Of a DNA stretch of 64,000 nucleotides, positions 27,101 to 35,528 are shown piece by piece. Position 1 is the stretch's first letter, and every line of letters starts with the position of its first letter. The notes below the pieces were generated by a model that was not told the DNA's origin, did not search any database, and saw only the letters and a program-made list of their open reading frames with translations. Source of the DNA: Sphingomonas_D zeicaulis (lineage in GTDB: Bacteria > Pseudomonadota > Alphaproteobacteria > Sphingomonadales > Sphingomonadaceae). The stretch is from contig NZ_JBNPXQ010000003.1 in NCBI RefSeq assembly GCF_050433225.1, positions 124,001 through 188,000 of the forward strand. Reading direction: 5' to 3'. Made by a program: the position numbers and the translations under genes.

Positions 27101-30100
27101 CGAGGCCGCCGGTGATGACATAGGTGCCGTCCGCGCGGATCCGCGGCGCGGGCGCCGGCGCATCGGCCGGCTCGGCGCCGACCGCCTTATGCTCCTGCAC
27201 CCAGCGTTCGCCGGCGCGGTAGCAGATCGGGCCGCCCGACCAGCCGTGCGCCAGCTCGCCGATCAACGCATCCGCCAGCGCATCCCATGCACGGGTCGCA
27301 CCCGCGGCGGGCAGCGCCACATCGATGCTGCGGACATGGAGGCTGGGATATTCGGTGGGTATCACCTGCGCCGCGCCCAGCGCGGTCGCCTTTGCCGGCA
27401 TCAGGCCATGATCGTCGCCCAGCCGCTGGAGATGATCGGTGACGAGGCAGATCTCCACCGACGCTTCGCCGAGCTGCCGCGCCAGTTCGGGCGCGATCGC
27501 GACGAGGCTGTGGAAACCGCGCTGGAGCAGTTTGGTGGTGCCGTTTGGCCGCCAGCCCGATCCGGTGACCAGCCAGCAATGATAGATCTGCGTCGGCAGC
27601 CGGCCTTCGGCGGCGAGGCAGTCGAAGAGCTGCGCATAATCCGCGGTGCTTGCCGGATCGACGGTGAAGCGATCACTGCCGCGCCGGCGGAAACGATCGC
27701 TGGCGCGCACCAGCACGACCTCGCGGCCGGCAGCACGCAGCCGGTCCACGATCCGGCGCGACAGGCCCGAACGATCCTCGAGCACCATCGCCGGACCCTG
27801 AGCGACCGCTGCGGCGGGCGTCGCGGAGCGCGTCCAGACCGGCTCGTAGCGCCACGCGGCGACATTTTCGTGCCGGTCAAGCGCGGCATCGGGATCTTCC
27901 TGCGCGGTCGGCGCGAAGGTGCCGGCATCGAACCAGTGGCGCTGCCGATCGAACTGATAGGTCGGCAGCGGCAGTTTCAGCCGCTGTTCGCCCGCGAAGA
28001 AGGCATCCCAATCCACCGGGACGCCGAGTGCCCAGAGCTGGCCGATCGTGTCGAAGACGAACGCGTCATCTTCAATGGCCTGGTCGGGATGGCGCAGCGA
28101 ACTCAGCACCGGCTGCTGCTTCTGGCGGCCGGGGTTCTGGCGCGCGAGGCTGGCCATGCCGCGGCCGGGTCCGACTTCGAGCAGCGCGCAATCGGGATCA
28201 GCGAGCAGGCGTTGCAGGCCATCGGTGAAGCGCACCGTCTCGCGCAGGTGGCGCACCCAATATTCGGGGTCGGTCACGTCGCGCGCCTGCACCCAGTCGC
28301 CGGTCAGGTTGGAGGCGAAGGGGATCTGCGGCGCCTTGAGCGCGATCGTCCGCATCAGCGCGCGGAATTCGGGCAGGATCGGATCGAGCATCGGCGAGTG
28401 CGCGGCAACCGAGATGCGCACCACCTGCGCCTCGATCTCCTGCGCCTCCAGCTCGGCATGGAAGCGCGCGATGGCGGCGGCCGGCCCCGAGACGACACAC
28501 AGCCGCGGCGCATTGATCGTCGCGATCGAGAGATCGGCGGGGAGCAGCGGCAGCAGGTCCGCCTCCGCCATCGGCACGCTCAGCATGCCGCCGTCACGGA
28601 TGGTTTCGAACAGCCGGCCGCGCGCGCTGACGATGCGCAGCCCGGCTTCGAGGTCGATCACGCCCGATATGTGCGCGGCGGCATATTCGCCCGAGCTGTG
28701 GCCGATCATCCCGCTCGGCTGCACGCCGATCGCCATCCAGAAGCGCGCGAGCGCGGTCTGGATGATGAACAAAGCCGGCAACGCGACCGAGGGACGCTCC
28801 AGTTCGAGCACGGCCTGCGCACGATCGGCATCGGCCGGGAACATCCAGCGCTTGATGCCGGTCACGCCGATGCGGTCGCAAATGGCGAGCGTCTTATCCA
28901 CTTCGGCACGGAACGACGGTTCGGCGTCGTAGAGCCCGCGCGCCATGTCGACATGCTGCGGGCCGGCGCCGCAGAACAGGAAGGAGACCGGGCGATCGGC
29001 GAGCGCCGCCACCGCGGCACGCTCCGGCGTCGCGCGCAGTCGTTCGGCCGCCTCGGCCGCGCTGGTCGCCACCGCGAAGCGGCGATAGGGCAGATGCTGC
29101 CGGCCGATCGCCAGCGTGTAGGCGGCGTCGGCGAGGTTGATCGCCGGCTGCGCATCGAGATGGTCGGCGAGCGCCGCGCCGTTCGCTGCGGCAACAGTGT
29201 CGGAACGCGCCGAGGTCAGCAGGATCTGGCGGTTGCGGCCGCGGCCGCTGGCGCGGCGTGCGGGGGCTTCCTCGATCACGACATGCGCGTTGGTGCCGCC
29301 GACGCCGAGCGAGCTGATGCCGGCGCGGCGCGGCTGGCCGCCGGTGGTCAGCCAGGGCGCACGGGCGGCCTGCACGCGGAACGGGCTACCCTCGAACGCG
29401 CAGCCCGGATTGGGCGCGGTGAAGTTGAGCGAGGCGGGCAGTTCGCGATTGTGCAGTGACAGCGCGACCTTGATCAGGCCGGCGGCACCCGCCGCGGTGT
29501 CGGTATGGCCGATATTGGCCTTCACCGATCCGATCGCGCAGTGGCCGACGCGGTCGGTCGACTGGCGGAAAGCCTGGGTGAGCGCGGCAATCTCGATCGG
29601 GTCACCCACCGGCGTGCCGGTGCCATGCGCCTCGACATAGCTGATCGAGCCTGCATCGACATCCGCCATCGCCAGCGCCTCGGCGATCACCTTGGCCTGG
29701 CCATCAACGCTGGGGGCGAGATAGCCGACCTTGCCGGCGCCATCATTGTTGATCGCGGAGCCGCGCAGCACCGCATAGATATGGTCGCCGGCCTCGATCG
29801 CATCGGCCAGCCGCCGCAGCGCGACCACCGCGACGCCGCTGCCGAACACGGTGCCTTGCGATTCTGCGTCGAACGGGCGGCAATGGCCGTCGGGCGACAG
29901 GATCTCACCCTCCTCGAACACATAGCCCTGGCGGTGCGGCAGCTCGATCGAAGTGCCACCGGCGATCGCCATATCGCATTCGCCGCTGATCAGGCTCTGC
30001 GCCGCCATGTGGATCGAGACGAGCGAGGTCGAACACGCTGTCTGCACATTGATGCTCGGCCCCTTGAGATCGAACAGATAGGAGACGCGGGTGGTGAGGA

Positions 30101-30605
30101 AATCCTTGTCGTTGCTGGTGTGGCGCAGCAGGAACAGGCCGACGTCGCGGACCAGCTTTGGGTTGGTCAGCAGATTGTAGGGCATGTAGGCGTTGTGGCC
30201 CGAGCCCGCGAACACGCCGATCGTGCCGTCGAAACGCTGCGGTGTGTGGCCGGCATTCTCCAGCGCTTCCCACGCGCATTCCAGAAAATGGCGATGCTGC
30301 GGGTCCATGATCGCCGCGTCGCGCGGCGAGAGGCCGAACAGCGACGCATCGAAACATTCCATGTCGGCGAGCGGCGCGCCGCGACGGACATAGTTGCGGT
30401 TGCGCAGCATCGCCGGGCTCACGCCCGCCGCGAGCAGTTCCTCGTCGCTATAGGTTTCGACGCCCTCCCGGCCCTCGCTGAGCAGCGACCAGTAAGCATC
30501 GAGCCCGCGCGCATTGGCGAAGCGGCACGACATGCCGACGATGGCGATCGCGGTGTCCGAAACCGCATCGTCATTGGGATCGAAAGCGTTGGGATCCTGA
30601 TACAT
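24129..30605 (-). CDS. Modular type I polyketide synthase KS-AT-KR-DH-ACP-TE
   Basis: About 2158 residues. KS at about 20-440 with Cys191 in TACSTSL and the histidines in EAHGTGTPVG and NIGHTD; AT at about 530-840 with GHSSGE near 637 and VAAHSPML in the specificity region (extender not decided, malonyl likeliest); KR at about 1140-1330 (GGLGGLG and SSISAF ... YAAANAF); DH at about 1400-1660 with EHRIVNAGALIPG and HPALLD; carrier near 1780 (LGGHSLLA); TE at about 1840-2110. The DH follows the KR, opposite to the usual order, and its HxxxGxxxxP motif has one extra residue. The TE nucleophile is Cys1932 (GLCAGG), with IIDAADV and PGGHSSV completing the triad. The ATG at 30605 lies 4 bases after the NRPS stop; MYQDPN is the start and the open frame upstream is spurious. 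One extension cycle giving an unsaturated acyl chain is predicted. Confidence 0.93.
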   Translation of the reverse strand: MYQDPNAFDPNDDAVSDTAIAIVGMSCRFANARGLDAYWSLLSEGREGVETYSDEELLAAGVSPAMLRNRNYVRRGAPLADMECFDASLFGLSPRDAAIMDPQHRHFLECAWEALENAGHTPQRFDGTIGVFAGSGHNAYMPYNLLTNPKLVRDVGLFLLRHTSNDKDFLTTRVSYLFDLKGPSINVQTACSTSLVSIHMAAQSLISGECDMAIAGGTSIELPHRQGYVFEEGEILSPDGHCRPFDAESQGTVFGSGVAVVALRRLADAIEAGDHIYAVLRGSAINNDGAGKVGYLAPSVDGQAKVIAEALAMADVDAGSISYVEAHGTGTPVGDPIEIAALTQAFRQSTDRVGHCAIGSVKANIGHTDTAAGAAGLIKVALSLHNRELPASLNFTAPNPGCAFEGSPFRVQAARAPWLTTGGQPRRAGISSLGVGGTNAHVVIEEAPARRASGRGRNRQILLTSARSDTVAAANGAALADHLDAQPAINLADAAYTLAIGRQHLPYRRFAVATSAAEAAERLRATPERAAVAALADRPVSFLFCGAGPQHVDMARGLYDAEPSFRAEVDKTLAICDRIGVTGIKRWMFPADADRAQAVLELERPSVALPALFIIQTALARFWMAIGVQPSGMIGHSSGEYAAAHISGVIDLEAGLRIVSARGRLFETIRDGGMLSVPMAEADLLPLLPADLSIATINAPRLCVVSGPAAAIARFHAELEAQEIEAQVVRISVAAHSPMLDPILPEFRALMRTIALKAPQIPFASNLTGDWVQARDVTDPEYWVRHLRETVRFTDGLQRLLADPDCALLEVGPGRGMASLARQNPGRQKQQPVLSSLRHPDQAIEDDAFVFDTIGQLWALGVPVDWDAFFAGEQRLKLPLPTYQFDRQRHWFDAGTFAPTAQEDPDAALDRHENVAAWRYEPVWTRSATPAAAVAQGPAMVLEDRSGLSRRIVDRLRAAGREVVLVRASDRFRRRGSDRFTVDPASTADYAQLFDCLAAEGRLPTQIYHCWLVTGSGWRPNGTTKLLQRGFHSLVAIAPELARQLGEASVEICLVTDHLQRLGDDHGLMPAKATALGAAQVIPTEYPSLHVRSIDVALPAAGATRAWDALADALIGELAHGWSGGPICYRAGERWVQEHKAVGAEPADAPAPAPRIRADGTYVITGGLGGLGLTIARHLAEKHQARVALIARTGLPPREDWAELIAARTADPTIEDRIRKVLAMEAAGATVDLVVADVGDPHAMRTAIRGIAQRLGPIAGVFHTAGTLDDGLIETKTRASIEAVLKPKLAGTLALDYALANRPVDFIMLFSSISAFAGLAGQADYAAANAFLDAYAQARHDDPVTQVLSVGWSQWAEVGMAAGLNGVGEGGAGLPDDLGDGSVIDHPVLERLHALSDDELVAAATLSPETHWLLDEHRIVNAGALIPGTGYLELARAAHALVSPGPAVLSDVTFLSPFAVSDGAARDLRVHLRRRVGADWRFVVLGRPAGGSGAWVEHATGLVSADGVAEVAGRLNLTQIAGRCGMQGGAEDSPVLRFGPRWDNVKSVGLGNEEALLTLEVDAAFHGEFDRVLLHPALLDFATAGAQRLIHGYDPARDFFAPFAYRRMVLHAPLPPKVVSHIRYRSNGEVAGLTAMFDVTIADTAGTVLAEISDFTMMRVRDAGSLARVAEPERAAGNAEPVAPAERMEAILPEEGLRAIDLLLAGPARPHVILSPYDLDPALARLRAPKRAARRVAANDDGAADADLPATATEQVIADLWSELLGVSPIGRHDNFFDLGGHSLLAVQFTNRLRKKTGRNLPLAALLDTPTVAHLARVIDPEGSAAADAAAAGEGAVIDVPVLQVASHDVVTIRSGGSQTPIFFVHDGLGETLLYRGLALRLDPARPIYGVEPLRNAAGGYAHTRIQEMATNYVERIRTVQPEGPYMLAGLCAGGVIAFEMARQLQDVGQRVAFVGIIDAADVGAAKRPFYITRSRLERIRALIGEQGLFTFLPSLARKTVNALRWEIGSRLRQARDRRTVQQIRDANTAGAETAMHQDAISFLKLYEVAHKLHRPEGLFAGGSVALFKATQGNGQIDDLPYQLVYADYALGWGRRVMDEVMVVSVPGGHSSVLQEPHVGTLARWFQDAVDSAADRAGLQVIADLDPADESMMAVAAE

Positions 30606-30609
30606 GGGC

Positions 30610-33600
30610 TCAATTCCGTGCGAGAGCGCGGGCGGCGCCGCGGCGTTGCAGGGCGGCGCGGCGGTTGCGGGCGCGATCCAGCCCCTCCTGTGCGGACGCC
30701 GGCTGGTCGTCCGACTGGGAGAGATGCGCACCCAGCGCAGCGATGGTGGGGAAGCGGAAGATGTCGGTCAGCGGCAGCGGCCGTTCGGCGATCGCGGCGA
30801 GCCGGCGATGCACCTGCACCGCGAGCAGCGAATGGCCGCCGAGATCAAAGAAATTGTCGCGCAGGCCAACGCGCGGCAGCCTGAGCACGTCGCACCAGAT
30901 TGCCTGGATCTGCGCTTCGAGCGGGCTCTGCACCTCCGCTTCGACCTCGCCGTCGACCTCGGCGACCGCCATCTGCTGAACCGGTTCGGGCAGCGCGTTC
31001 CGATCGGTCTTGCCGTTGGGCGTGCGCGGCAGCGCATCGAGCAGCATGAAGTGCGCCGGCACCATGAATTCCGGCAAGCCGACACGGAGATGCTCGCGCA
31101 GCTCCTCGCTCGTCGGCGCCGTGCCGGGGCGGGCCACCGCATAGGCGATCAGCCGTGCTTCGGCGCCGCTGCCGCGCGCCACCACCACCACTTCGGCGAT
31201 GCCGGGATGCGCGGCGAGCCGCGCCTCAATCTCGCCCAGTTCGATACGATAGCCGCGAATCTTCACCTGATGATCGAGGCGGCCAAGGAACTCCAGCGTG
31301 CCATCGGCACGCTGGCGGGCAAGGTCACCCGTGCGATAGGCGCGGGCGCCGGCCAGGAAGGGATCAGCCACGAAGCGTTCGGCGGTCAGCTCCGCGCGGT
31401 TGTGATAGCCGCGCACCACGCCGTTGCCCGCGATCACCAGTTCACCCGGCGTGCCCGGACGGACCGGTTCGAAGCGGCAGTCGAGGATGTAGATCTGCTG
31501 GTTGACCAGCGGCCGGCCGAGCGGCGGCACCGCATCCTCGGTGGTGAGGTTGTGCACCGCCGACCAGATCGTGGTTTCGGTAGGGCCATACATGTTCATC
31601 ACGCTGCCGCCGACCAAGCCGGTCATGTCGCGGGCGAGGTGCGGCGGGAAGGCTTCGCCGCCCACCATCAGCCGGCGGAGCGCGGCAAGCTGCGGCCGCG
31701 CGGCGGGATCGCTCGCCAGCATCTGCACCAGCGACGGGGTGCACTGCAGATGGGTGACGCCGTGGCGCGCCATCAGGTCGGGCAGTGCTTCGCCGCCCTC
31801 GCCCGCGGTCGGGTTGGCGAGCTGCCGCAGCCGGTTGAGCGCGGGCAGATGCTCCAGCACGGTCGTCACGGGGATGCCGAAGTCGATCAGGCAACCAATC
31901 TCGTTGACGCCGATCGCGCGCAGCCGCTGGATGAGATCCATGCAGCCCTCGGGCGTGCCGAACAGGCCGCTGGTCTCGAAATAGCGGTCGAACGCGTGTT
32001 CGAGCAGCGCCTCGGTCTCTTCGTCGCTGAGCTCCGAGAGCTCGATCTGGTCGCCGGGCTCCGCACCCTCAGGGCGGCGGAAGGTCGGGAAGGACCAGGC
32101 ATATTGCTGGAGCAGGTTGGTCGAGGTGCGCAGATAATCGATCAGCGGCTGACGCGCGATCTCGCGGATCTGCGCCACATCGTCACCCACGAAGCTGTGC
32201 AGCATCAGCGTGACATGGCCTTCACCCGGATGCCCCGCCTCGCGCCAGGCGGCGCGGTAGACAGCGACCTTCTCGGCGACCTCCTCCACCTTCTGCCCCA
32301 GCAGGTGCGTGAGCACATAGGCACCGGTGCGGCCGGCGGCGGCGAAAGTCGCCGCGTTGCCGGCGGACGTTATCCAGACCGGCAATTCGGGCTGGACAGG
32401 CCGGGGGTAGACCTGAACCGCCACGTCATGGCCGAGTGCACCGGGGAAGCTTCGCTTCTCTCCGCGCCACAACGCCCGCACATCCTCCATGCTGCGCGCC
32501 AGCGCGCCGCTGCGGTCGCTGAAGTTCGCGGGATTCAGCACGAAATCGTTCGGCTGCCAGCCCGAGGCGAAGGCGATGCCGACGCGACCATTGGAAAGAT
32601 TGTCGACCAGCGCCCATTCCTCCGCGATGCGGATCGGATGGTGCAGCGGCGCGACCACGCTGCCCGCGCGGATCTTGATCCGCGAGGTCGCCGCCGCGAT
32701 CGCCGCCGAGGTGACGGAAGGGTTGGGATAGAGGCCGCCAAAGGCATGGAAATGCCGTTCCGGCGTCCACACCGCCTCGAAGCCGTTGGCGTCCCCGAAG
32801 CGGGCGCCTTCCAGCAGCAGCCGATATTGCTGGGCGATGCTGCCGCTGCCGACGCTGCCAAAGTAGAACAGGCTGAAATCGAGCGGCTGGGCCGAGACGC
32901 CGACCGCAGGCACGTCGCCGCGCACTTCGCGCTCGGTGGCGATCACGACATGATAGCCGCGGGTCAGCGGCCAGCTCAGTTCGAGCACCGAGATGTCGAA
33001 GCTGAGGCTGGTCACCGCCAGCCAGGTGCCGTCCGCCTCCAGCTTCGCATCCATGCCGGCGAAGAAGTTGAGCACGTTGCGATGCTCGACCATCACGCCC
33101 TTGGGCAGCCCGGTGGAGCCCGACGTGTAGATCACATAGGCAAGGTTCTCCGGCCGCACGCCACCATCGAAAGGCGCGGGCGAGAGCGTGGCGATCGCGG
33201 CGCCCGAGTCATCGAGATTGACGATCCGCGCATCGGTATCGGGCAGGTCGGCGAGCAGCGAGGCCTGGGTGACGACCACTGCAAGCCCGGAATCGCTGAT
33301 CATGTGCGCCAGCCGATCACGCGGATAAGCGGGATCGAGCGGCACATAGGCGCCGCCGGCCTTGTGGATACCGAGCATCGCGACGACCATCTCGACCGAG
33401 CGTTCGAGGTTGAGGCCGACGAGCACGTCCGGCCCAACACCCAGATCGGCGAGATAGCGCGCCATCCGGTTGGAACGGGCATCGAGCTCGGCATAGGTCA
33501 GCGAAACGCCGCGCGAGGTTATCGCGGTGCGGTCAGGCGTGCGCGCGGCCTGCGCGACGAACAGTTGGTGCGTGCCGGCGGCGGCGGAGGCCGGAGCGGT

Positions 33601-35304
33601 GCTGGCATTCCATTCGCGCACGACGCGGACATATTCAGTGGGATCGAGCAGCGACAGCCGCGCGATCGGCGCTTCGGGCGCGGCGGCGGCTGCCGCCAGC
33701 ATCGCCTCGAACCCCTGCCACAAATCGGCGACAGTCGCGGCATCAATCCGTGCCGGATCGAAGGACCAGCGACAGGTGCCGCCGTCGGCGGCGATGGCGA
33801 TGTGCAGCACTGTTTCCGCCGCTGGCGCGGCCTGATCGAGGCTGTCGACCATCTGCACCGTCACCGGATGCGCGAAGCTGGCGCGGCCGCGCAGTTCGGG
33901 AGTGCGCGCGATCAGGTCGGCCGAGATGGCGACGCGCTTGTGCATGTTGCCGGTCTCTTGCGCTACCGCATCGGCCAGCACGTCGAGCGACGCATTCCAG
34001 TCGAGCGTCACGCGCAGCGGCAGTTCCGACGCGAACCAGCGCGAAACACCATCCAGCCGCGAGGTGTGGACCTGATCGGTATAGCCGATATCGACCTGAT
34101 CACGATCGGCGACGCGGCCGAGATAGGCGATGGTCGCCGCCAGCAGCGCCTGCGCCGAGCCCGCCGCGACGGCGCGATCGAGCGTGGCGCGACCGGCGCG
34201 CGGGGAGGCGTTGGCGGCGGTGAACTGCGGCAGTTGCAGCGCTTCGCGCGCAGCGAGGCGGCGCTGCCACCAGCCCTCATAGCGGCCAGCCGCGCCATCT
34301 AACGCGTGGAGCGCGGCGCGGACGTCGTCGTCGAGCGTCGCCAGCTGGTCCCCAACGGCCGTCGCCGGCAATCCGGTCGTTCGGCCGTCGAGGTCCGCCA
34401 AGCGCAGGATGCGCAGATCATTGCTGCCGGTGGCGATCACCGGCGCGTCGCCGCCTTCCAGGATCGTGCCGGGCGTCGCGCCCGAGGCGCTTTCGAGCAG
34501 CGCGACTTCCTGGACGAGCAGCAGCGCATCGCCGAACAGTGCCTTGGGCGCGCCCAGCGGGTTGCGATAGGTGCCGAAATCGAGCGCCGATACCAGTCGG
34601 GCGATCTCAGCGGCGGGCGCCTGCCAGTCGATCGTCGCGGCCGCCTGGGGGCGGTCGGCGCGGCCGAACAGGCGCAGCGGCGCGCTCGGCTGCGGCTGGC
34701 GGCGCATCGTGCCGGCATCCAGTTCCTTCACCAGCAGCGCGAAGCTGCGGATGCCGGCCTCGAAACATTTGGTGTTGAGCGAGAGTGCGCTTTCGCCTTC
34801 GTCGATGTCGACCGGCTCGGCGACGAGGATGTCACCGGCGTCGACCGCATCGGTCATCAGGTGCCAGGTCACGCCATGCTGGCGCTCGCCGCCGAGCAGC
34901 GCCCACACCGGCGTGTTGAGCCCCGCATAAGCGGGCAGCGGGCCATCGTGGAAGTTGATCGCGGCGCGGCGCGGCAGCGCCAGCACCGGTGCGGGCACCA
35001 GCGACAGATTGGTGATGCTGAACAGATAGTCGATGGGGCCGAGGCCGGCGGTAAGCAGCTCGGCCGCCTGGCCGAACAGCGGCAGCCCGGCGCGGCGCGC
35101 CCAATCGGCGGCAGCGCCCTGCCCCGCGACCACGGCCATGATCTCGTGGCCGTTGCGCTGAAGCATGTCCGCGCATTCGACGAGCAGCGTCTCGTTGCCG
35201 ATCAGCACCGAGCGCAGTTTTGCCGTGGGTTCGACGCTGATCCTGTCCTCGTTCATGGCCGAGACAAACCGGTCGATATTCCCCGGAACCGTCAATCCAT
35301 CCAT
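30610..35304 (-). CDS. NRPS: formyltransferase, half C domain, A domain interrupted by luciferase-like monooxygenase, PCP
   Basis: About 1564 residues. Formyltransferase at about 20-330 (NFHDGPLPAY near 115, DAGDILVAEP near 153, so the catalytic Asn, His and Asp are present). About 380-580 resembles the C-terminal lobe of a condensation domain only; no HHxxxDG is found. A domain part 1 at about 600-805 (YTSGSTGLPKGVMVEH), then a luciferase-like flavin monooxygenase at about 806-1155 (DFSLFYFGS, LHHPIRIAEEW, GIAFASGWQ) inserted just after core A4, then A part 2 at about 1165-1440 (MYGPTETTIW, YRTGDLA, NGKTDRNAL) and a PCP near 1488 (LGGHSLLAVQ). The pocket residues read D-I-L-Q-M-G-M-I-W-K by hand, close to the glycine code DILQLGLIWK. 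This is the Atu3671/MupA-type interrupted A domain. Start ATG 35304 has GAGGGAG about 7 bases upstream. It is first in the operon; the 224-base gap above probably holds the promoter. Confidence 0.92.
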   Translation of the reverse strand: MDGLTVPGNIDRFVSAMNEDRISVEPTAKLRSVLIGNETLLVECADMLQRNGHEIMAVVAGQGAAADWARRAGLPLFGQAAELLTAGLGPIDYLFSITNLSLVPAPVLALPRRAAINFHDGPLPAYAGLNTPVWALLGGERQHGVTWHLMTDAVDAGDILVAEPVDIDEGESALSLNTKCFEAGIRSFALLVKELDAGTMRRQPQPSAPLRLFGRADRPQAAATIDWQAPAAEIARLVSALDFGTYRNPLGAPKALFGDALLLVQEVALLESASGATPGTILEGGDAPVIATGSNDLRILRLADLDGRTTGLPATAVGDQLATLDDDVRAALHALDGAAGRYEGWWQRRLAAREALQLPQFTAANASPRAGRATLDRAVAAGSAQALLAATIAYLGRVADRDQVDIGYTDQVHTSRLDGVSRWFASELPLRVTLDWNASLDVLADAVAQETGNMHKRVAISADLIARTPELRGRASFAHPVTVQMVDSLDQAAPAAETVLHIAIAADGGTCRWSFDPARIDAATVADLWQGFEAMLAAAAAAPEAPIARLSLLDPTEYVRVVREWNASTAPASAAAGTHQLFVAQAARTPDRTAITSRGVSLTYAELDARSNRMARYLADLGVGPDVLVGLNLERSVEMVVAMLGIHKAGGAYVPLDPAYPRDRLAHMISDSGLAVVVTQASLLADLPDTDARIVNLDDSGAAIATLSPAPFDGGVRPENLAYVIYTSGSTGLPKGVMVEHRNVLNFFAGMDAKLEADGTWLAVTSLSFDISVLELSWPLTRGYHVVIATEREVRGDVPAVGVSAQPLDFSLFYFGSVGSGSIAQQYRLLLEGARFGDANGFEAVWTPERHFHAFGGLYPNPSVTSAAIAAATSRIKIRAGSVVAPLHHPIRIAEEWALVDNLSNGRVGIAFASGWQPNDFVLNPANFSDRSGALARSMEDVRALWRGEKRSFPGALGHDVAVQVYPRPVQPELPVWITSAGNAATFAAAGRTGAYVLTHLLGQKVEEVAEKVAVYRAAWREAGHPGEGHVTLMLHSFVGDDVAQIREIARQPLIDYLRTSTNLLQQYAWSFPTFRRPEGAEPGDQIELSELSDEETEALLEHAFDRYFETSGLFGTPEGCMDLIQRLRAIGVNEIGCLIDFGIPVTTVLEHLPALNRLRQLANPTAGEGGEALPDLMARHGVTHLQCTPSLVQMLASDPAARPQLAALRRLMVGGEAFPPHLARDMTGLVGGSVMNMYGPTETTIWSAVHNLTTEDAVPPLGRPLVNQQIYILDCRFEPVRPGTPGELVIAGNGVVRGYHNRAELTAERFVADPFLAGARAYRTGDLARQRADGTLEFLGRLDHQVKIRGYRIELGEIEARLAAHPGIAEVVVVARGSGAEARLIAYAVARPGTAPTSEELREHLRVGLPEFMVPAHFMLLDALPRTPNGKTDRNALPEPVQQMAVAEVDGEVEAEVQSPLEAQIQAIWCDVLRLPRVGLRDNFFDLGGHSLLAVQVHRRLAAIAERPLPLTDIFRFPTIAALGAHLSQSDDQPASAQEGLDRARNRRAALQRRGAARALARN

Positions 35305-35528
35305 GGAGATCTCCCTCTTGATCTCATGGTAGGCAGCGGCCGCGCCCGCAGCTATTTCAACAACCCCGTAGGCAAAATCGGTAGGATTTTTCCGCGCTGG
35401 TAATTTTCTGGACCGGTTCGTCCCATTGACGAAAACATCAGGCGCCGCGGCTCGATCGACCGCGACGCCTGGCTGATCCAACCGGATAAAAAGGAGATAG
35501 AAAATCGCGCCGGCGATCGACTTTCGGA

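Noticed and set aside
33600..34300. Full condensation domain in the NRPS
   Set aside because: Only C-lobe-like sequence is present; the only HH pair lies in the luciferase-like domain (LHHPIRIAEEW) and is not HHxxxDG.
25773..34302. Very long plus-strand frames opposite the PKS and NRPS
   Set aside because: Low-complexity Arg/Gly/His translation, opposite genes with clear catalytic motifs.
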